A program made the translations under genes and the position numbers. A DNA stretch of 64,000 nt. Source: Natronosalvus rutilus. GTDB taxonomy: Archaea; Halobacteriota; Halobacteria; Halobacteriales; Natrialbaceae. Within the stretch, counting starts at the first letter, position 1. Each line of letters begins with the position of its first letter. The stretch lies in assembly GCF_024204665.1 (NCBI RefSeq), contig NZ_CP100355.1, forward strand, positions 3,515,451 to 3,579,450, in the 5' to 3' direction. This document shows, piece after piece, positions 35,139-44,730 of this stretch. The notes beneath the pieces were generated by a model. The model was not told the DNA's origin, made no database searches, and worked only from the letters and a program-made list of their open reading frames with translations.

Positions 35139-36731
35139 ATGCCTCCCGAGGACGATTCCGGCACCGAGCCCCTCGAGGAGACGGCAGGTACGGACGCGAG
35201 CGTGACCGCGAGTACGAACGCGAACTCGAGTGCGAGCGAGAGCAAGACGACCGACACCGACTCCCCGGGAACGACCGCGACGACCGCGAACAGTAGCGAC
35301 CTCACCGACGGCCCGCTCCTCCGGCCCATGTTTCGGCTCGCGTGGCCGCTCATGGTCATCCAGTTGCTGCAGGTCGCCTACAACATCGGCGACACCTTCT
35401 GGTTAGGCGCGCTGTCGCCCGAATCGGTCGGCGCACTGAGCCTGGCTTTCCCGCTGATCTTCTTCCTGATCTCGATCGGCGGCGGTTTCACCGCGGCGGG
35501 GGCGATCCTCATCGCTCAGCACACGGGCGCCGGGAGCGGCAAGGGCGGACTGATCGCCGGACAGACGCTCTCGTTCATCTCGATCGTCGCGATCGTGCTC
35601 GGCGTGCTCGGCTACTTCGTGACCGATCCGATGCTCGCCTTGCTTCCAGCAGATCCAGAGACGAAGGCCGTCGTGATCCCCCTGGCAGCCAACTACATGC
35701 GCATTTTCTTCCTCGGGTCGCCGTTCCTGTTCGGCTTCTTCATCTTCACCTCGCTCATGCGCGGCTACGGGAACACGCGGGCCCCGATGCGCGTGATGGC
35801 CGTCAGTGTCGTCATCAACCTCGTGCTTGACCCGCTGCTCATCTTCGGCGTCGGGCCGTTTCCCGCCCTCGGGATCGAGGGAGCGGCCGTCGCGACGGTC
35901 TTCTCGCGGGCCGTGGCGACTGCCATCGGTCTCTACGTCCTGTTTGGAACGGACGTCGGCCCGAAGATCGAGGCCGGCCACCTCGTGCCACAGCGCGAGT
36001 ACGTCTCGAAGATCACGCGACTGGGCGTCCCCACAGCGCTCGAGCAGTCGATGAGTTCGCTCGCGATGATCGCGATGACGGCGATGGTGGCGACGTTCCC
36101 CATGGCCGTCGTCGCGGCCTACGGCCTCGGCAACCGACTCATCTCGCTTGCCTTCCTCCCGGCGATGGGGATGGGACAGGCGACCGATACGATCGTCGGT
36201 CAGAACCTGGGCGCGGGAAAGCCCGACCGCGCCGGCCGGGCGACCTGGGTCGCCTCCGGTGTCGTCGCCGCGATCATGTTCACGGCGGGAGCGATTGCGT
36301 TCGTCGCCCCGGAACCGATCGTCGGCGTGTTCATGACGTCCGGAGAGGAGGGGGCGGCCGAAACGATCGCCCACGGCAGTACGTACCTCAGAATCGCCGC
36401 CTCGATGTTCGTCTTCATGGGCGTCCTGCAGGTCCTCCTCGGCGCGTTTCGCGGGGCCGGGAACACCAAGACGGCGCTCGTCTTCTCGGTCGTCACCCTC
36501 TGGATCGCCCGGGTTCCGGTGGCCTACTACCTCATCTTCGTCGCCGGCTGGGGAACGACGGGCATCTGGATCGGCGTTGTCGCCGGCGACGTCGTCGGCG
36601 CGCTCGCTGCCATCGCCTACTTCACCCGCGGCACCTGGAAGGGGTCAATCGTCGATGACGAGGGCGAGGGCGCGGACGAACCCGAGCAGGCGGGGCCAGA
36701 ACCGGCGAGCGCGTCCTCGGTAAACGACTGA
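35139..36731 (+). CDS. MATE family efflux transporter
   Basis: 530 residues, with a disordered acidic N-terminus (about 1-50), then 12 predicted membrane helices. Motifs include MFRLAWPLMVIQLLQVAYNI, FWLGALSPESVGALSLAFPL and GMGQATDTIVGQNLGAGKPDRA in the second half, the classical MATE pseudo-repeat. It exports small molecules by Na+ or H+ exchange; the substrate is unknown. The last about 30 residues are an acidic tail. Divergent from mtnP; the ATG at 35139 is preceded by an A/T-rich stretch (gaactatttcgattcg). Confidence 0.9.
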   Translation: MPPEDDSGTEPLEETAGTDASVTASTNANSSASESKTTDTDSPGTTATTANSSDLTDGPLLRPMFRLAWPLMVIQLLQVAYNIGDTFWLGALSPESVGALSLAFPLIFFLISIGGGFTAAGAILIAQHTGAGSGKGGLIAGQTLSFISIVAIVLGVLGYFVTDPMLALLPADPETKAVVIPLAANYMRIFFLGSPFLFGFFIFTSLMRGYGNTRAPMRVMAVSVVINLVLDPLLIFGVGPFPALGIEGAAVATVFSRAVATAIGLYVLFGTDVGPKIEAGHLVPQREYVSKITRLGVPTALEQSMSSLAMIAMTAMVATFPMAVVAAYGLGNRLISLAFLPAMGMGQATDTIVGQNLGAGKPDRAGRATWVASGVVAAIMFTAGAIAFVAPEPIVGVFMTSGEEGAAETIAHGSTYLRIAASMFVFMGVLQVLLGAFRGAGNTKTALVFSVVTLWIARVPVAYYLIFVAGWGTTGIWIGVVAGDVVGALAAIAYFTRGTWKGSIVDDEGEGADEPEQAGPEPASASSVND

Positions 36732-36837
36732 GCGACGGCCGCTGCGACGACGACTGACGATCGACGACAGTCTTACGATTACGACGAACGGACGCGTCCT
36801 CGAGCGCCGTCGTCGTGCCCGTTCTCGACGATCGACC

Positions 36838-37188
36838 TCAGGCGTCGACCTCGCTCGAGGCCGACTCGAGGAACAGGTCCCGCCGACCCACCAGGTATCC
36901 CAGGATTAGGACCGCGACCAGCAGGGCGACGAAGCGATTCGCGCCGCCCAGCAGTTGCGCCGTCGTCCAGAGGAGTCCGAAACCATACAGCGCGAGCGTG
37001 AGCGCCCAGGCGGTCGTTCGTCGCTGGCAGAGGCCGACCGCAAGCGCGAACGCCCCCAGCGCGATCAGCGGGGCGACCCCGGTCAACACGGTTGGCTGGC
37101 CGAGGCTGGCCAACCAGTAGACGAGCCACACGAGTCCGTACAGGCCCGTGAACGCCGCAATCGCGAGCACGCCGAGCGGAGTGGTCAT
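36838..37188 (-). CDS. four-helix membrane protein, unknown function
   Basis: 116 residues. Four hydrophobic segments are seen: GVLAIAAFTGLYGLVWLVYW (5-24), VAPLIALGAFALAVGLC (about 38-54), WALTLALYGFGLLWTTAQLL (60-80) and FVALLVAVLILGYLVG (86-101), then a short tail. The size and topology resemble small haloarchaeal DUF-type membrane proteins, but no family is clear. It sits between the MATE gene and the phosphoribosyltransferase gene, on the minus strand. Confidence 0.6.
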   Translation of the reverse strand: MTTPLGVLAIAAFTGLYGLVWLVYWLASLGQPTVLTGVAPLIALGAFALAVGLCQRRTTAWALTLALYGFGLLWTTAQLLGGANRFVALLVAVLILGYLVGRRDLFLESASSEVDA

Positions 37189-37345
37189 CGGTCCGTCACG
37201 TACTCGCTCGAATCGGCCGCAGAAATGAGTTCCGGTGGCGTCCCAATTGGCGGCACCGAAAAGGCGAGTATAGGCCCCACGGGAGAGGGGGACCGGTTCC
37301 TCGAGGCCTCGTGAAACGGAACGTCGAAACGATAGTGACGAGCGC

Positions 37346-38041
37346 CTACTCGGCGAGCGCCCACTCGCCCGGGGCCGTCATCTCGAGGACCTCCCGTCGC
37401 TCCATCTCGGTCAGCACCTCGGTCAGTCGGTTGGGCTGGGCAATTTCCATGCCGATCCGGTCGACGTCGTGATACTCCTTGAGGTAGTGACGGACGTCCG
37501 CCTTCGTGAACGACTCCTGGCCGGCCTTCTCCATGACGCCCGAAACGAGGTCGACCATGTCCTCGATGAAGTTCCACGGGTAGACGACCCAGGCCCACTC
37601 CTCGAGGCGCTCGCCGACGTAGTCGGGGTCGAACTCGCTGGTCTGGAGCAGCTGGAGGGTCGCCGTCCGGACCTCGCCGGCGCCGCGGTCCTCGACGTAC
37701 TCCTGGGCGCGCCTGATCGAGCCGCCGGTGTCGGCGATGTCGTCGATGATGAGGACGTCCTTGTCCTCGACGCTCCCTTCGGGCATCGGGTACCGGATAG
37801 TCGGCTCGCCGGACTTCTCGGCGGTGCCGACGTAGTGTTCCATCTTCAGGCTCGTCAGGTCGTCGAGTCCGAGAAAGTCACAGATACAGCGACCCGCGAA
37901 CCAGCCCCCGCGGGCCAGCGCGACGATGACGTCCGGTTCGAACGCGTCGCGGCGAACGTCGTCGCTGACGTCCCGACAGAGGCTGTAGATGTACTCCCAG
38001 TTCGTGATCGTGCACTTGAAGTCGTCCGGTAGATCGGACAT
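37346..38041 (-). CDS. phosphoribosyltransferase (COG2236), purine salvage type
   Basis: 231 residues. The PRPP-binding signature VLIIDDIADTGGS (about 104-116) defines a type I phosphoribosyltransferase. The N-terminus MSDLPDDFKCTITNWEYIYS and IVALARGGWFAGRCICDFLG fit archaeal COG2236 enzymes. An extra about 60-residue C-terminal part (SFTKADVRHYLKEYHDVDRI, then LTEVLTEMERREVLEM) looks like a small winged helix, so a regulatory role is possible. It transfers a purine base to PRPP, probably guanine, hypoxanthine or xanthine. Start ATG at 38041 rather than 38131, since upstream codons lack family similarity. Confidence 0.85.
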   Translation of the reverse strand: MSDLPDDFKCTITNWEYIYSLCRDVSDDVRRDAFEPDVIVALARGGWFAGRCICDFLGLDDLTSLKMEHYVGTAEKSGEPTIRYPMPEGSVEDKDVLIIDDIADTGGSIRRAQEYVEDRGAGEVRTATLQLLQTSEFDPDYVGERLEEWAWVVYPWNFIEDMVDLVSGVMEKAGQESFTKADVRHYLKEYHDVDRIGMEIAQPNRLTEVLTEMERREVLEMTAPGEWALAE

Positions 38042-38211
38042 TGCGTGTGGCCACCTACCTCGAGTCGACGACGCCATCCCTCTTAAGTCGGCTGAATCCG
38101 ATTCGCGTGTTTGCTCGAGGACTGGCCCCACAAACTATCGACGAGCGCAGTGGTGACCCCGGCCTGAACCGTCGCAACACCTATCAGGTACCCGTTCAGT
38201 GAACAGTGGTA

Positions 38212-40098
38212 ATGGCTGGCAAGTGGATGGCTGGCGTCGTCGAATCGCGTTCGGACGACGGGCCACCGACCGTCGATCGGTGGACGCCCGTTTCGGTCCC
38301 CGGTCGACCGGGCGGGTTCGCGGAGGCAGCTCGTTCGGCCGACGAGCGCCTCGCGTATCGAACGACGATTGCCGATCCCCGAACGACGCCCGACGATCGC
38401 ACGTTGCTCGCCCTTCACGGCGCCTCGGGTCTCGAGTCGATCCGGATCGACGGTATCGATCGAGAAATCGACCCAGGAGCGCCGTACTTCGTCCCGACGA
38501 GACTCGAGTTCGAGCCGGAATCCGAAACCGAACTCCACCTCGAGTTCGCGACGGCGCGAACCGCTGGCGGCGTCTACAATACCGACGAGGTACCGCCCGA
38601 ACTCGGCCTGCCGGGGATCTGGTGGGGGGCGGCGGTGCAGGTGCGCCCGCAGACGTTCATCGACGAGTTGTCGGTGACGCCTCGACTCGAGGGCGAGACC
38701 GCCCACATCGACGTCGAGCTCGTCGTCGACGTCGGCGAGAAACCGCTCGACGATTCGATCACGCTCTCGCTCCGCCCCGAGGGGTTTCGCGGCGGCGGGA
38801 CGATGGACCGCGTCCGCGTCGACGGCGACCCCGGCGAGCGAGTCGCGGTCTCGAAGACGCTCGAGGTCCGGGACCCGTCGCTGTGGTGGCCGCGGGGATA
38901 CGGGGACCAGCACCGCTACACGGTGCGGGCGAAACTCGACGAGGACGCGACCGAACGGACGGTCGGGCTCCGGACGGTCGAGCGCACCGACGACGAACTG
39001 CTCGTCAACGACCGACCGATTCGCGCTCGCGGGGTCGCTCGACTCCCCGGCGGAGACCCCCTCGAGGACGTCCAGCGTGCCGTCGACTGCAATGCGAATC
39101 TCGTCCGCGCGCGAGGCCACGTTCCGCGTCCCGAGTTCTACGACGCCTGCGACGAGGCCGGGGTGCTCGTTTGGCAGGACCTGCCGATCACCGGGGCCGA
39201 CCCCGAATTCGAGGTTGACCGCGCGACGGAGCTGGCCGAGGTGCTCCTCGAGCACTACGGCTCGCACCCGAGTCTCGGCCTCGTCGGGGTTCGGAACGAA
39301 CCGATCGACCCGTTCGCGGACCCGCTCGGGAGCGGCTGGCGGGCCCGCCCGGCATTTCGCTGGCGGGCCTGGCGTGCCGGCGTCGACGAGCGCGGGGCGT
39401 TCGAGGTGGCCGACTCGATACCCGACTCGGTCGCGACCGTTCCCCTGACGGGAGCGCCGGGGCTCGACGCCACCGCGACGACGCTCTACCCGGGCTGGCG
39501 CTACCTCGAGGCGACCGACGTCGAGTGGCTCCTCGACCGATACCCGTCCCTCGGGCGGTTCGTCGGCGCGTTCGGCAGCGCGTCGCTCACCGACGACGTC
39601 GATCCGGCGGCAGTGACGGGGGTCGACGCCACGTTGCTCGAGCGACGAGCGGCGAGCCCCGAGGACTCTCTTGCGGAGCAGTCCAGGACGATGCGGACGG
39701 TCGCGGAAGCCCTCCGTCGTCACGAGAGCAGCCTGCTCGTCGCCTCGAGCCTTCGCGATAGCGCGCCGGGCGGCGGCACGGGCGTGCTGACCGTCGACGG
39801 CGAGCCGAAGCCGGCGTTCGAGGCGCTCGCGTCCGCCTACGAGCCGGTGCAGGCGGTGCTCGACGCGGTGCCGGTCGGTGGCGGGGAGGCCGGCGTGACC
39901 GTCGTCAACGACGGGCCCGAACTGCTCGAGACGACGGTTTCCTGGCGGGCGGGCGAACGGTCGGGCGAGACGTCGGTGACCGTCAACGCGACGGGTTGTG
40001 CCTCGGCCGGAACCGTCGACGTCTCGCCGGACGCCGACGCCGTCGTCCTGTTACTCGAGTTGCCGAACCGGACGGTCGAGAACCGGTACGGTTTATAA
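38212..40098 (+). CDS. GH2-like (beta-mannosidase-related) protein, nucleophile apparently missing
   Basis: 628 residues. N-terminal jelly-roll (about 20-160), Ig-like domain with WWPRGYGDQHRYTVRAKL (about 220-240) and a TIM barrel with RARGHVPRPEFYDACDEAGV and VLVWQDLPITG. The acid/base position is SLGLVGVRNEP. Where beta-mannosidases have SEFG with the nucleophile Glu, this protein reads RFVGAFGSASL, so the nucleophile looks replaced by Ala. It may be inactive as a glycosidase or have a changed role. There is no signal peptide, so it should be cytoplasmic. Start ATG at 38212; GTG at 38206 and ATG at 38224 are alternatives. Confidence 0.7.
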   Translation: MAGKWMAGVVESRSDDGPPTVDRWTPVSVPGRPGGFAEAARSADERLAYRTTIADPRTTPDDRTLLALHGASGLESIRIDGIDREIDPGAPYFVPTRLEFEPESETELHLEFATARTAGGVYNTDEVPPELGLPGIWWGAAVQVRPQTFIDELSVTPRLEGETAHIDVELVVDVGEKPLDDSITLSLRPEGFRGGGTMDRVRVDGDPGERVAVSKTLEVRDPSLWWPRGYGDQHRYTVRAKLDEDATERTVGLRTVERTDDELLVNDRPIRARGVARLPGGDPLEDVQRAVDCNANLVRARGHVPRPEFYDACDEAGVLVWQDLPITGADPEFEVDRATELAEVLLEHYGSHPSLGLVGVRNEPIDPFADPLGSGWRARPAFRWRAWRAGVDERGAFEVADSIPDSVATVPLTGAPGLDATATTLYPGWRYLEATDVEWLLDRYPSLGRFVGAFGSASLTDDVDPAAVTGVDATLLERRAASPEDSLAEQSRTMRTVAEALRRHESSLLVASSLRDSAPGGGTGVLTVDGEPKPAFEALASAYEPVQAVLDAVPVGGGEAGVTVVNDGPELLETTVSWRAGERSGETSVTVNATGCASAGTVDVSPDADAVVLLLELPNRTVENRYGL

Positions 40099-40179
40099 GT
40101 CACTCGTTCGACTGTGCGAGTGGATTACACACCGTATCGGGTTCCCTGGTAACGATTTTCACAGTCGAGTGGACCGGTA

Positions 40180-40189
40180 CATTTAAATG
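40180..40189 (+). promoter_or_regulatory. palindromic catttaaatg, possible TATA
   Basis: A perfect 10-base palindrome within GTAC-flanked sequence, 147-156 bases before the ATG at 40336. It resembles a TATA box. A second A/T-rich stretch (aaatcttatcac, 40258-40269) is nearer that gene. Confidence 0.3.
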
Positions 40190-40335
40190 GTACGCACCAG
40201 TAGTATCGGGTACCAGAACGCCACCGGGGCGCGTATCGCTCGATGATCGATGACAGGAAATCTTATCACTGGGTTTTCGCGAGTCACGAGCGATTGCGCC
40301 GGCCGGTGCGGGTATGGCACCGAAGGTAACTACAC

Positions 40336-41217
40336 ATGGTAGACGAATCGAAAAACATCGACCTTACTGACGAAAATCTCGAGAACGACTCCAAAGGACA
40401 GCTCATCAAGAAAGCCGGACAGCTCCGGGACCGACGAAACGAGCTGAACCAGATGGCCTCCGAACGCGCCGGAAAGCGCGACGACCTCAACGCGAAGACT
40501 CGCGAGAAGGTCGACGAGGCCCAGGAACACCGCGAGAAGCGCGACGAGCTCAACGAGAAAGTCCAGGAGCACAAGGAGAGTCGCAACGAGCTCAACGCTG
40601 AGGCCAACAAGCTCTTCGACAAAGTCGAGACGCTCAAGTCCGACATGGAACTCGACGAGGGCAAGGACCTCGAGCAGCTCGAGTCCGAAATCGAACAGCT
40701 CGAGTTCAAACAGCAGACCGAGGTGCTCTCGACCGAAGAGGAGCGCGAACTCATCGAGAAGATCGAGGGAAAGCGCGAGGAGTACGCCGAGCGAAAGGAC
40801 AAACTCGATGACAACGACGGACTCGAGGAACTCGTCGAGGAAGCCGAAGAGGTCCGTTCCGAGGCCTCCCAGCACCACCAGAAGGTGACCGAGCTGGCCG
40901 ACAAGGCCCAGGAGCACCACAACCAGATGATCGAGGCCTACCGCGAGGCCGACGACATCCGCGACGAGGCCGACGAGATGCACGAGTCCTTCGTCGAGGC
41001 CCAGGAGGCCGCCGACCGCCACCACGAGGACTTCGTCCGCGTCCAGAAGCGCCTGCGCGAGATGGACAAGAAAGAGGAGAAACAGCGCCAGTCCGCTCGC
41101 GACAAAAAGAAGGAGGAAGCCAAGGAAGAAGCCGAGGAGATTTATCAGAAGTTCAAGGAGGGCGAGACGCTCGACACCGAGGACCTGATGAAGCTCCAGA
41201 AGACCGGCCTGCTCTAA
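40336..41217 (+). CDS. archaeal coiled-coil protein (COG1340)
   Basis: 293 residues, almost entirely charged coiled coil (for example QLRDRRNELNQMASERAGKR, and VRSEASQHHQKVTELADKAQ). It ends with FKEGETLDTEDLMKLQKTGLL, a conserved tail of the COG1340 archaeal coiled-coil family. Function is unknown; the length and heptad pattern suggest a rod or scaffold in the cytoplasm. It stands alone, 237 bases after the GH2-like gene and 154 bases before the SppA-type gene. Confidence 0.85.
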   Translation: MVDESKNIDLTDENLENDSKGQLIKKAGQLRDRRNELNQMASERAGKRDDLNAKTREKVDEAQEHREKRDELNEKVQEHKESRNELNAEANKLFDKVETLKSDMELDEGKDLEQLESEIEQLEFKQQTEVLSTEEERELIEKIEGKREEYAERKDKLDDNDGLEELVEEAEEVRSEASQHHQKVTELADKAQEHHNQMIEAYREADDIRDEADEMHESFVEAQEAADRHHEDFVRVQKRLREMDKKEEKQRQSARDKKKEEAKEEAEEIYQKFKEGETLDTEDLMKLQKTGLL

Positions 41218-41371
41218 GTCCAACGGTTCTCTCTCGAGATTTTCTTCGTTTTTCGACCGCGAGCGACGGCTGTGCGACAACAGTATTCGCGAGACGCTCG
41301 AGTGCGCCCACTGCCGAACGTGGTCAAGCATTAACCCACCAGCGGGTGGACTCGGATGTGAGTGAGTACCG

Positions 41372-42370
41372 ATGAAGGGGAGCCACACCGTCGTTCGGCT
41401 GGGAATCGTTCTGCTGGGAACCGCGACCGTCGCCGCTGCCGGCGTCGGCCTGTTCGTCGTCGTTCCGACGACGGTCGCGGACGTTTTCGGTGTCGTGCTC
41501 GCGCTCGCGGCGACGCTGGTCGGGTTCCGGTTCGCGAGTAATATCGCCAGATCCGTGTTTCCGGCGTACAACGTCGCCGAGGTCGCCGTCGAGGGGCCGA
41601 TCACGCGTGATGGCGGCAGATCCGGCCTCAGCAGTCCTGGCTCGACCCTGGCGGACGACGTCGTCGACCAGATCGAGCGGGCGGACGAAGACGGGAACGT
41701 CGACGCCCTGCTCGTGAAACTCAACACGCCTGGCGGACAGGTCCTCCCGAGCGACGACATCAAACTCGCGGCCGAACGCTTCGACGGCCCGACGATCGCG
41801 TACGCGACCGACCTCTGTGCCAGCGGCGGCTACTGGATCGCCAGCGGCTGCGACGAGCTCTGGGCCCGAGACGCCAGTATCGTCGGCTCTATCGGCGTCG
41901 TCGGTTCGCGGGTCAACGCCGCCGAACTGGTGGATCGGGTGGGACTGTCCTACGAGCAATTCACCGCAGGTGCGTACAAGGACGCCGGGATTCCCCTGAA
42001 GACCCTCGAGGACCACGAGCGTGAGTACCTCCAAGGGATCGTCGACGGCTACTACGAGTCGTTCGTCGAGCGAGTCAGCGACGGCCGGGGGCTCGATCCC
42101 GAACTGGTCAGGGAGACCGAAGCCCGCGTCTACCTCGGAGCCGATGCCTTCGACATCGGGCTGGTAGACGCTCTCGGCACACGCGAGGACGTCGAGGAGG
42201 CCGTGGCCGATCGGCTCGGGATCGGAGATGACGACGTCGTCGTCGAGGCGTTCGAGCCCGAAAGACCGTTGATGGCTCGCGTGGGCGTGGGTGCCCGGTC
42301 GCTGGCGTACGCGTTCGGGGCCGGACTCTCTGGAGCCGCTCACGAACGCGGATTTCGGCTCCGGACCTGA
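41372..42370 (+). CDS. sppA: S49 family signal peptide peptidase (SppA-like)
   Basis: 332 residues. Two N-terminal membrane helices (about 8-60) anchor it. The serine protease domain begins VAEVAVEGPITRD. The catalytic Ser lies in DLCASGGYWIASGCDELWA (about 150), and the Lys in FTAGAYKDAGIP (about 203), the Ser/Lys dyad of SppA enzymes. It degrades cleaved signal peptides at the membrane. Length fits the short archaeal/C-terminal SppA type (one half of the bacterial double form). It starts at ATG 41372, after a 154-base intergenic region. Confidence 0.9.
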   Translation: MKGSHTVVRLGIVLLGTATVAAAGVGLFVVVPTTVADVFGVVLALAATLVGFRFASNIARSVFPAYNVAEVAVEGPITRDGGRSGLSSPGSTLADDVVDQIERADEDGNVDALLVKLNTPGGQVLPSDDIKLAAERFDGPTIAYATDLCASGGYWIASGCDELWARDASIVGSIGVVGSRVNAAELVDRVGLSYEQFTAGAYKDAGIPLKTLEDHEREYLQGIVDGYYESFVERVSDGRGLDPELVRETEARVYLGADAFDIGLVDALGTREDVEEAVADRLGIGDDDVVVEAFEPERPLMARVGVGARSLAYAFGAGLSGAAHERGFRLRT

Positions 42371-42478
42371 TCCAAGGGGGTGCTACCGTCGGTTCGAGGG
42401 GCTGTACGACCGGCGGTAGGGCCGACGAACTCGGATACGCGGCCCGATGGCCGTTCGACCCGCCAAACGAGTGAGTGG

Positions 42479-42486
42479 TTTTATCG
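42479..42486 (+). promoter_or_regulatory. TATA box of the DUF373 gene
   Basis: ttttatcg lies 24-31 bases before the GTG at 42510. This spacing supports a leaderless mRNA and the GTG start over an upstream ATG at 42447. Confidence 0.5.
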
Positions 42487-42509
42487 TCGCAGAGAATGCA
42501 ACAGAACCC

Positions 42510-43898
42510 GTGACAACGCTGGTGGTCTGTCTCGACCGAACCGACGACGTCGGTCGACGGACCGGCCTTCGGACGCCAATCGTGGGGTGGGAAGCCGTCC
42601 GCGCGCTGGTGACCGACGTCGGCCTCGCCGACCCCGAGGACTCCGGAGTGAACACGTTGCTCGAGTCCCTGCGGGTCGCCCAGAGCCTCCGCGACGACGA
42701 CGAGGAGACGGTCGTCGCGGTAGTTTCGGGGGACCGCGAGTCGATGGTCTCGGCCGACCGGGCGGTCGCCCGCCAGCTGGACGACCTAATGACCGAGTAC
42801 GAACCGGACTCCGCGGTCGTCGTCATCGACAGTGCCGAGGACGAGCGACTCGTCCCCATCGTCGAGAGTCGACTGCAGGTCGACGCCGTCGATCGGGTGG
42901 TCGTTCGACAGGCCAGGGACATCGAATCGACGTATTACTTGCTCAAGCAGTTCCTGGCCGACGAAGAGCTTCGCCAGACCATACTGGTCCCCCTCGGATT
43001 GACCCTGCTCGTCTTCCCGATTCTCGCCAGTGCGTTCACCCCGGCGGTCGGAGCAGCCACGATTACGGCCGTCATCGGATTGTTCCTCCTGTACAAGGGC
43101 TTCAGCATCGACGAACGGCTGACCAGGACGGCGAAACGACTCCGGGAGTCGCTGTACTCCGGACAGGTCTCAGTCGTCACCTACGTCGTCGCCATCGGGC
43201 TGACTCTGGTGGGTCTCTTCGTCGGCGCGCTCGGCGTCTCAACCCTCGAGGACACGCAGGGGGTACTCGTCCCGACGATGCGCTTCGTCTTCGACAGCGT
43301 CCCCTGGTTGGCTGCCGCGGGGCTCACCGCCAGCCTGGGTCGGCTGTTCGACGAACTGATCGACGACGGTCCTCTTCGCAGTTCGTACCTCCACCTGCCG
43401 TCTCTCGTGGTCTCCGTCGGGCTGGTCGTCCGCGGGTTCAGCGGCTTCTTCCTTGAGCAACAGGGATGGACCGATCCGCTGGTCATCCCCTCGATCCGGA
43501 TCAACCAACAGGGAATCGGCAGTTTCGCCCTCACGCCGGGTCAACGGCTGGCGCTCTTCGTCGGCCTGGCTATTCTGCTCAGCTTCGTCGGCGTCTTTAC
43601 CGTCTCGCGTATTGCCGACTCCGCCGCTGAAAACGAGTACGCCGATAGCGACGAGTCAGCGGCGGAAGAAGAGCCGTCGCGATTGGCAGACGCGGAATTG
43701 ACCGACGGCGGGTCGAAATCCGCACGGTCTCGAGACAAAGAGAGGTCGACGGTCGACGGCGACGACCCCGTCGACCCGAAGCCGAAGACGGAGGACGAAA
43801 CCGGCGCCAATGTCTACGTCGACACTAGAACCGACGACGATACGGACACCGAAACCGGAGCCGACACGGACACCGATAACCAGCGTGACCGCGAGTGA
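42510..43898 (+). CDS. DUF373 family membrane protein
   Basis: 462 residues. The N-terminal cytosolic domain starts TTLVVCLDRTDDVGRRTG, the DUF373 hallmark, followed by PIVGWEAVRALVTDVGLADP and EDSGVNTLLESL. Five or more membrane helices follow (about 160-385, e.g. VPLGLTLLVFPILASAF). A long Asp/Glu/Thr tail (about 385-462) is disordered. Function is unknown; DUF373 is confined to archaea. Start GTG at 42510 because a TATA box lies about 27 bases upstream and because family members begin with this motif. Just 43 bases later comes dph6. Confidence 0.85.
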   Translation: MTTLVVCLDRTDDVGRRTGLRTPIVGWEAVRALVTDVGLADPEDSGVNTLLESLRVAQSLRDDDEETVVAVVSGDRESMVSADRAVARQLDDLMTEYEPDSAVVVIDSAEDERLVPIVESRLQVDAVDRVVVRQARDIESTYYLLKQFLADEELRQTILVPLGLTLLVFPILASAFTPAVGAATITAVIGLFLLYKGFSIDERLTRTAKRLRESLYSGQVSVVTYVVAIGLTLVGLFVGALGVSTLEDTQGVLVPTMRFVFDSVPWLAAAGLTASLGRLFDELIDDGPLRSSYLHLPSLVVSVGLVVRGFSGFFLEQQGWTDPLVIPSIRINQQGIGSFALTPGQRLALFVGLAILLSFVGVFTVSRIADSAAENEYADSDESAAEEEPSRLADAELTDGGSKSARSRDKERSTVDGDDPVDPKPKTEDETGANVYVDTRTDDDTDTETGADTDTDNQRDRE

Positions 43899-43941
43899 CC
43901 CGACTCGCCATCCCTATGACTCTCGAGTCGAACCATCGAGT

Positions 43942-44691
43942 ATGACACCACCGGACGACGCCGACGGTTCGACGGGCGCCTGGGTCGGCCTCTTTTCGGG
44001 CGGCAAGGATTCCGCGTGGGCGGTGTACCGGGCACTCGAGCGGGGGCTTCCCGTCGAGTGGCTCCTGACGGTCCACCCGACTGGCGACTCCTACATGTAT
44101 CACGTCCCCGAGACGCGCCTGACGGCGCTGGTCGCGGAGAGTATCGGGATTCCGCTGATCGACGTCGAACCCGACTCGTTCGACGCCGAGTCGGCGGCGG
44201 ACTCGAGCACACAGGGTAACGACGAACTCGAGCCACTCGAGGCGGCGCTCGCCGATCTCGCGGACGACCTCGAGGGCGATGGCGGGCTCGCCGGGGTCAC
44301 CGCAGGCGCCGTCGAGAGCGAGTTCCAGACCAGTCGCATCGAGGCGATGTGCGAGCGACTCGAGTGTGACCTGTTCGCGCCGCTCTGGCGAGAGGACCCC
44401 CGTGAACTGGCCGAATCGATGCTCGAGGCCGGGTTCGAGATCGTGATCGTCCAGGTGGCGGCGGCGGGCCTGGACGAGTCGTGGCTGGGTCGGACGCTCG
44501 ATTACGATGCGCTGGAGGAACTCGAGGCGCTCAACGAGGAGTACGGCGTTCACATCCTCGGTGAAGGCGGCGAGTTCGAGACGTTGGTCATGGACGGCCC
44601 GCATATGGATCGACGACTGGATCTCGAGTACGAGACCGAGTGGGAGGGGACCCGTGGGCGGATTCGGGTGAGTGAAGCGAGACTCGAGTAG
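43942..44691 (+). CDS. dph6: diphthine--ammonia ligase
   Basis: 249 residues of an N-type PP-loop ATPase: GLFSGGKDSAWAVYRALERG (about 16-35) is the ATP-binding PP-loop. MYHVPETRLTALVAESIGIPLIDV and VTAGAVESEFQTSRIEAMCERL follow, then LFAPLWREDPRELAESMLEAGFEI and GVHILGEGGEFETLVMDGP, all typical. It amidates diphthine on elongation factor 2 as the last step of diphthamide formation. The ATG at 43942 follows the DUF373 gene by 43 bases on the same strand, so they may be co-transcribed. An insert about 80-105 is acidic and disordered. Confidence 0.92.
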   Translation: MTPPDDADGSTGAWVGLFSGGKDSAWAVYRALERGLPVEWLLTVHPTGDSYMYHVPETRLTALVAESIGIPLIDVEPDSFDAESAADSSTQGNDELEPLEAALADLADDLEGDGGLAGVTAGAVESEFQTSRIEAMCERLECDLFAPLWREDPRELAESMLEAGFEIVIVQVAAAGLDESWLGRTLDYDALEELEALNEEYGVHILGEGGEFETLVMDGPHMDRRLDLEYETEWEGTRGRIRVSEARLE

Positions 44692-44730
44692 TTCCATCCG
44701 GCGGTTAGTTTCACCTCGATCGAACCGGGA

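Noticed and set aside
38083-39723. 546-codon minus-strand open frame over the GH2-like gene
   Set aside because: Arg-rich shadow product; the plus frame carries recognisable GH2 motifs.
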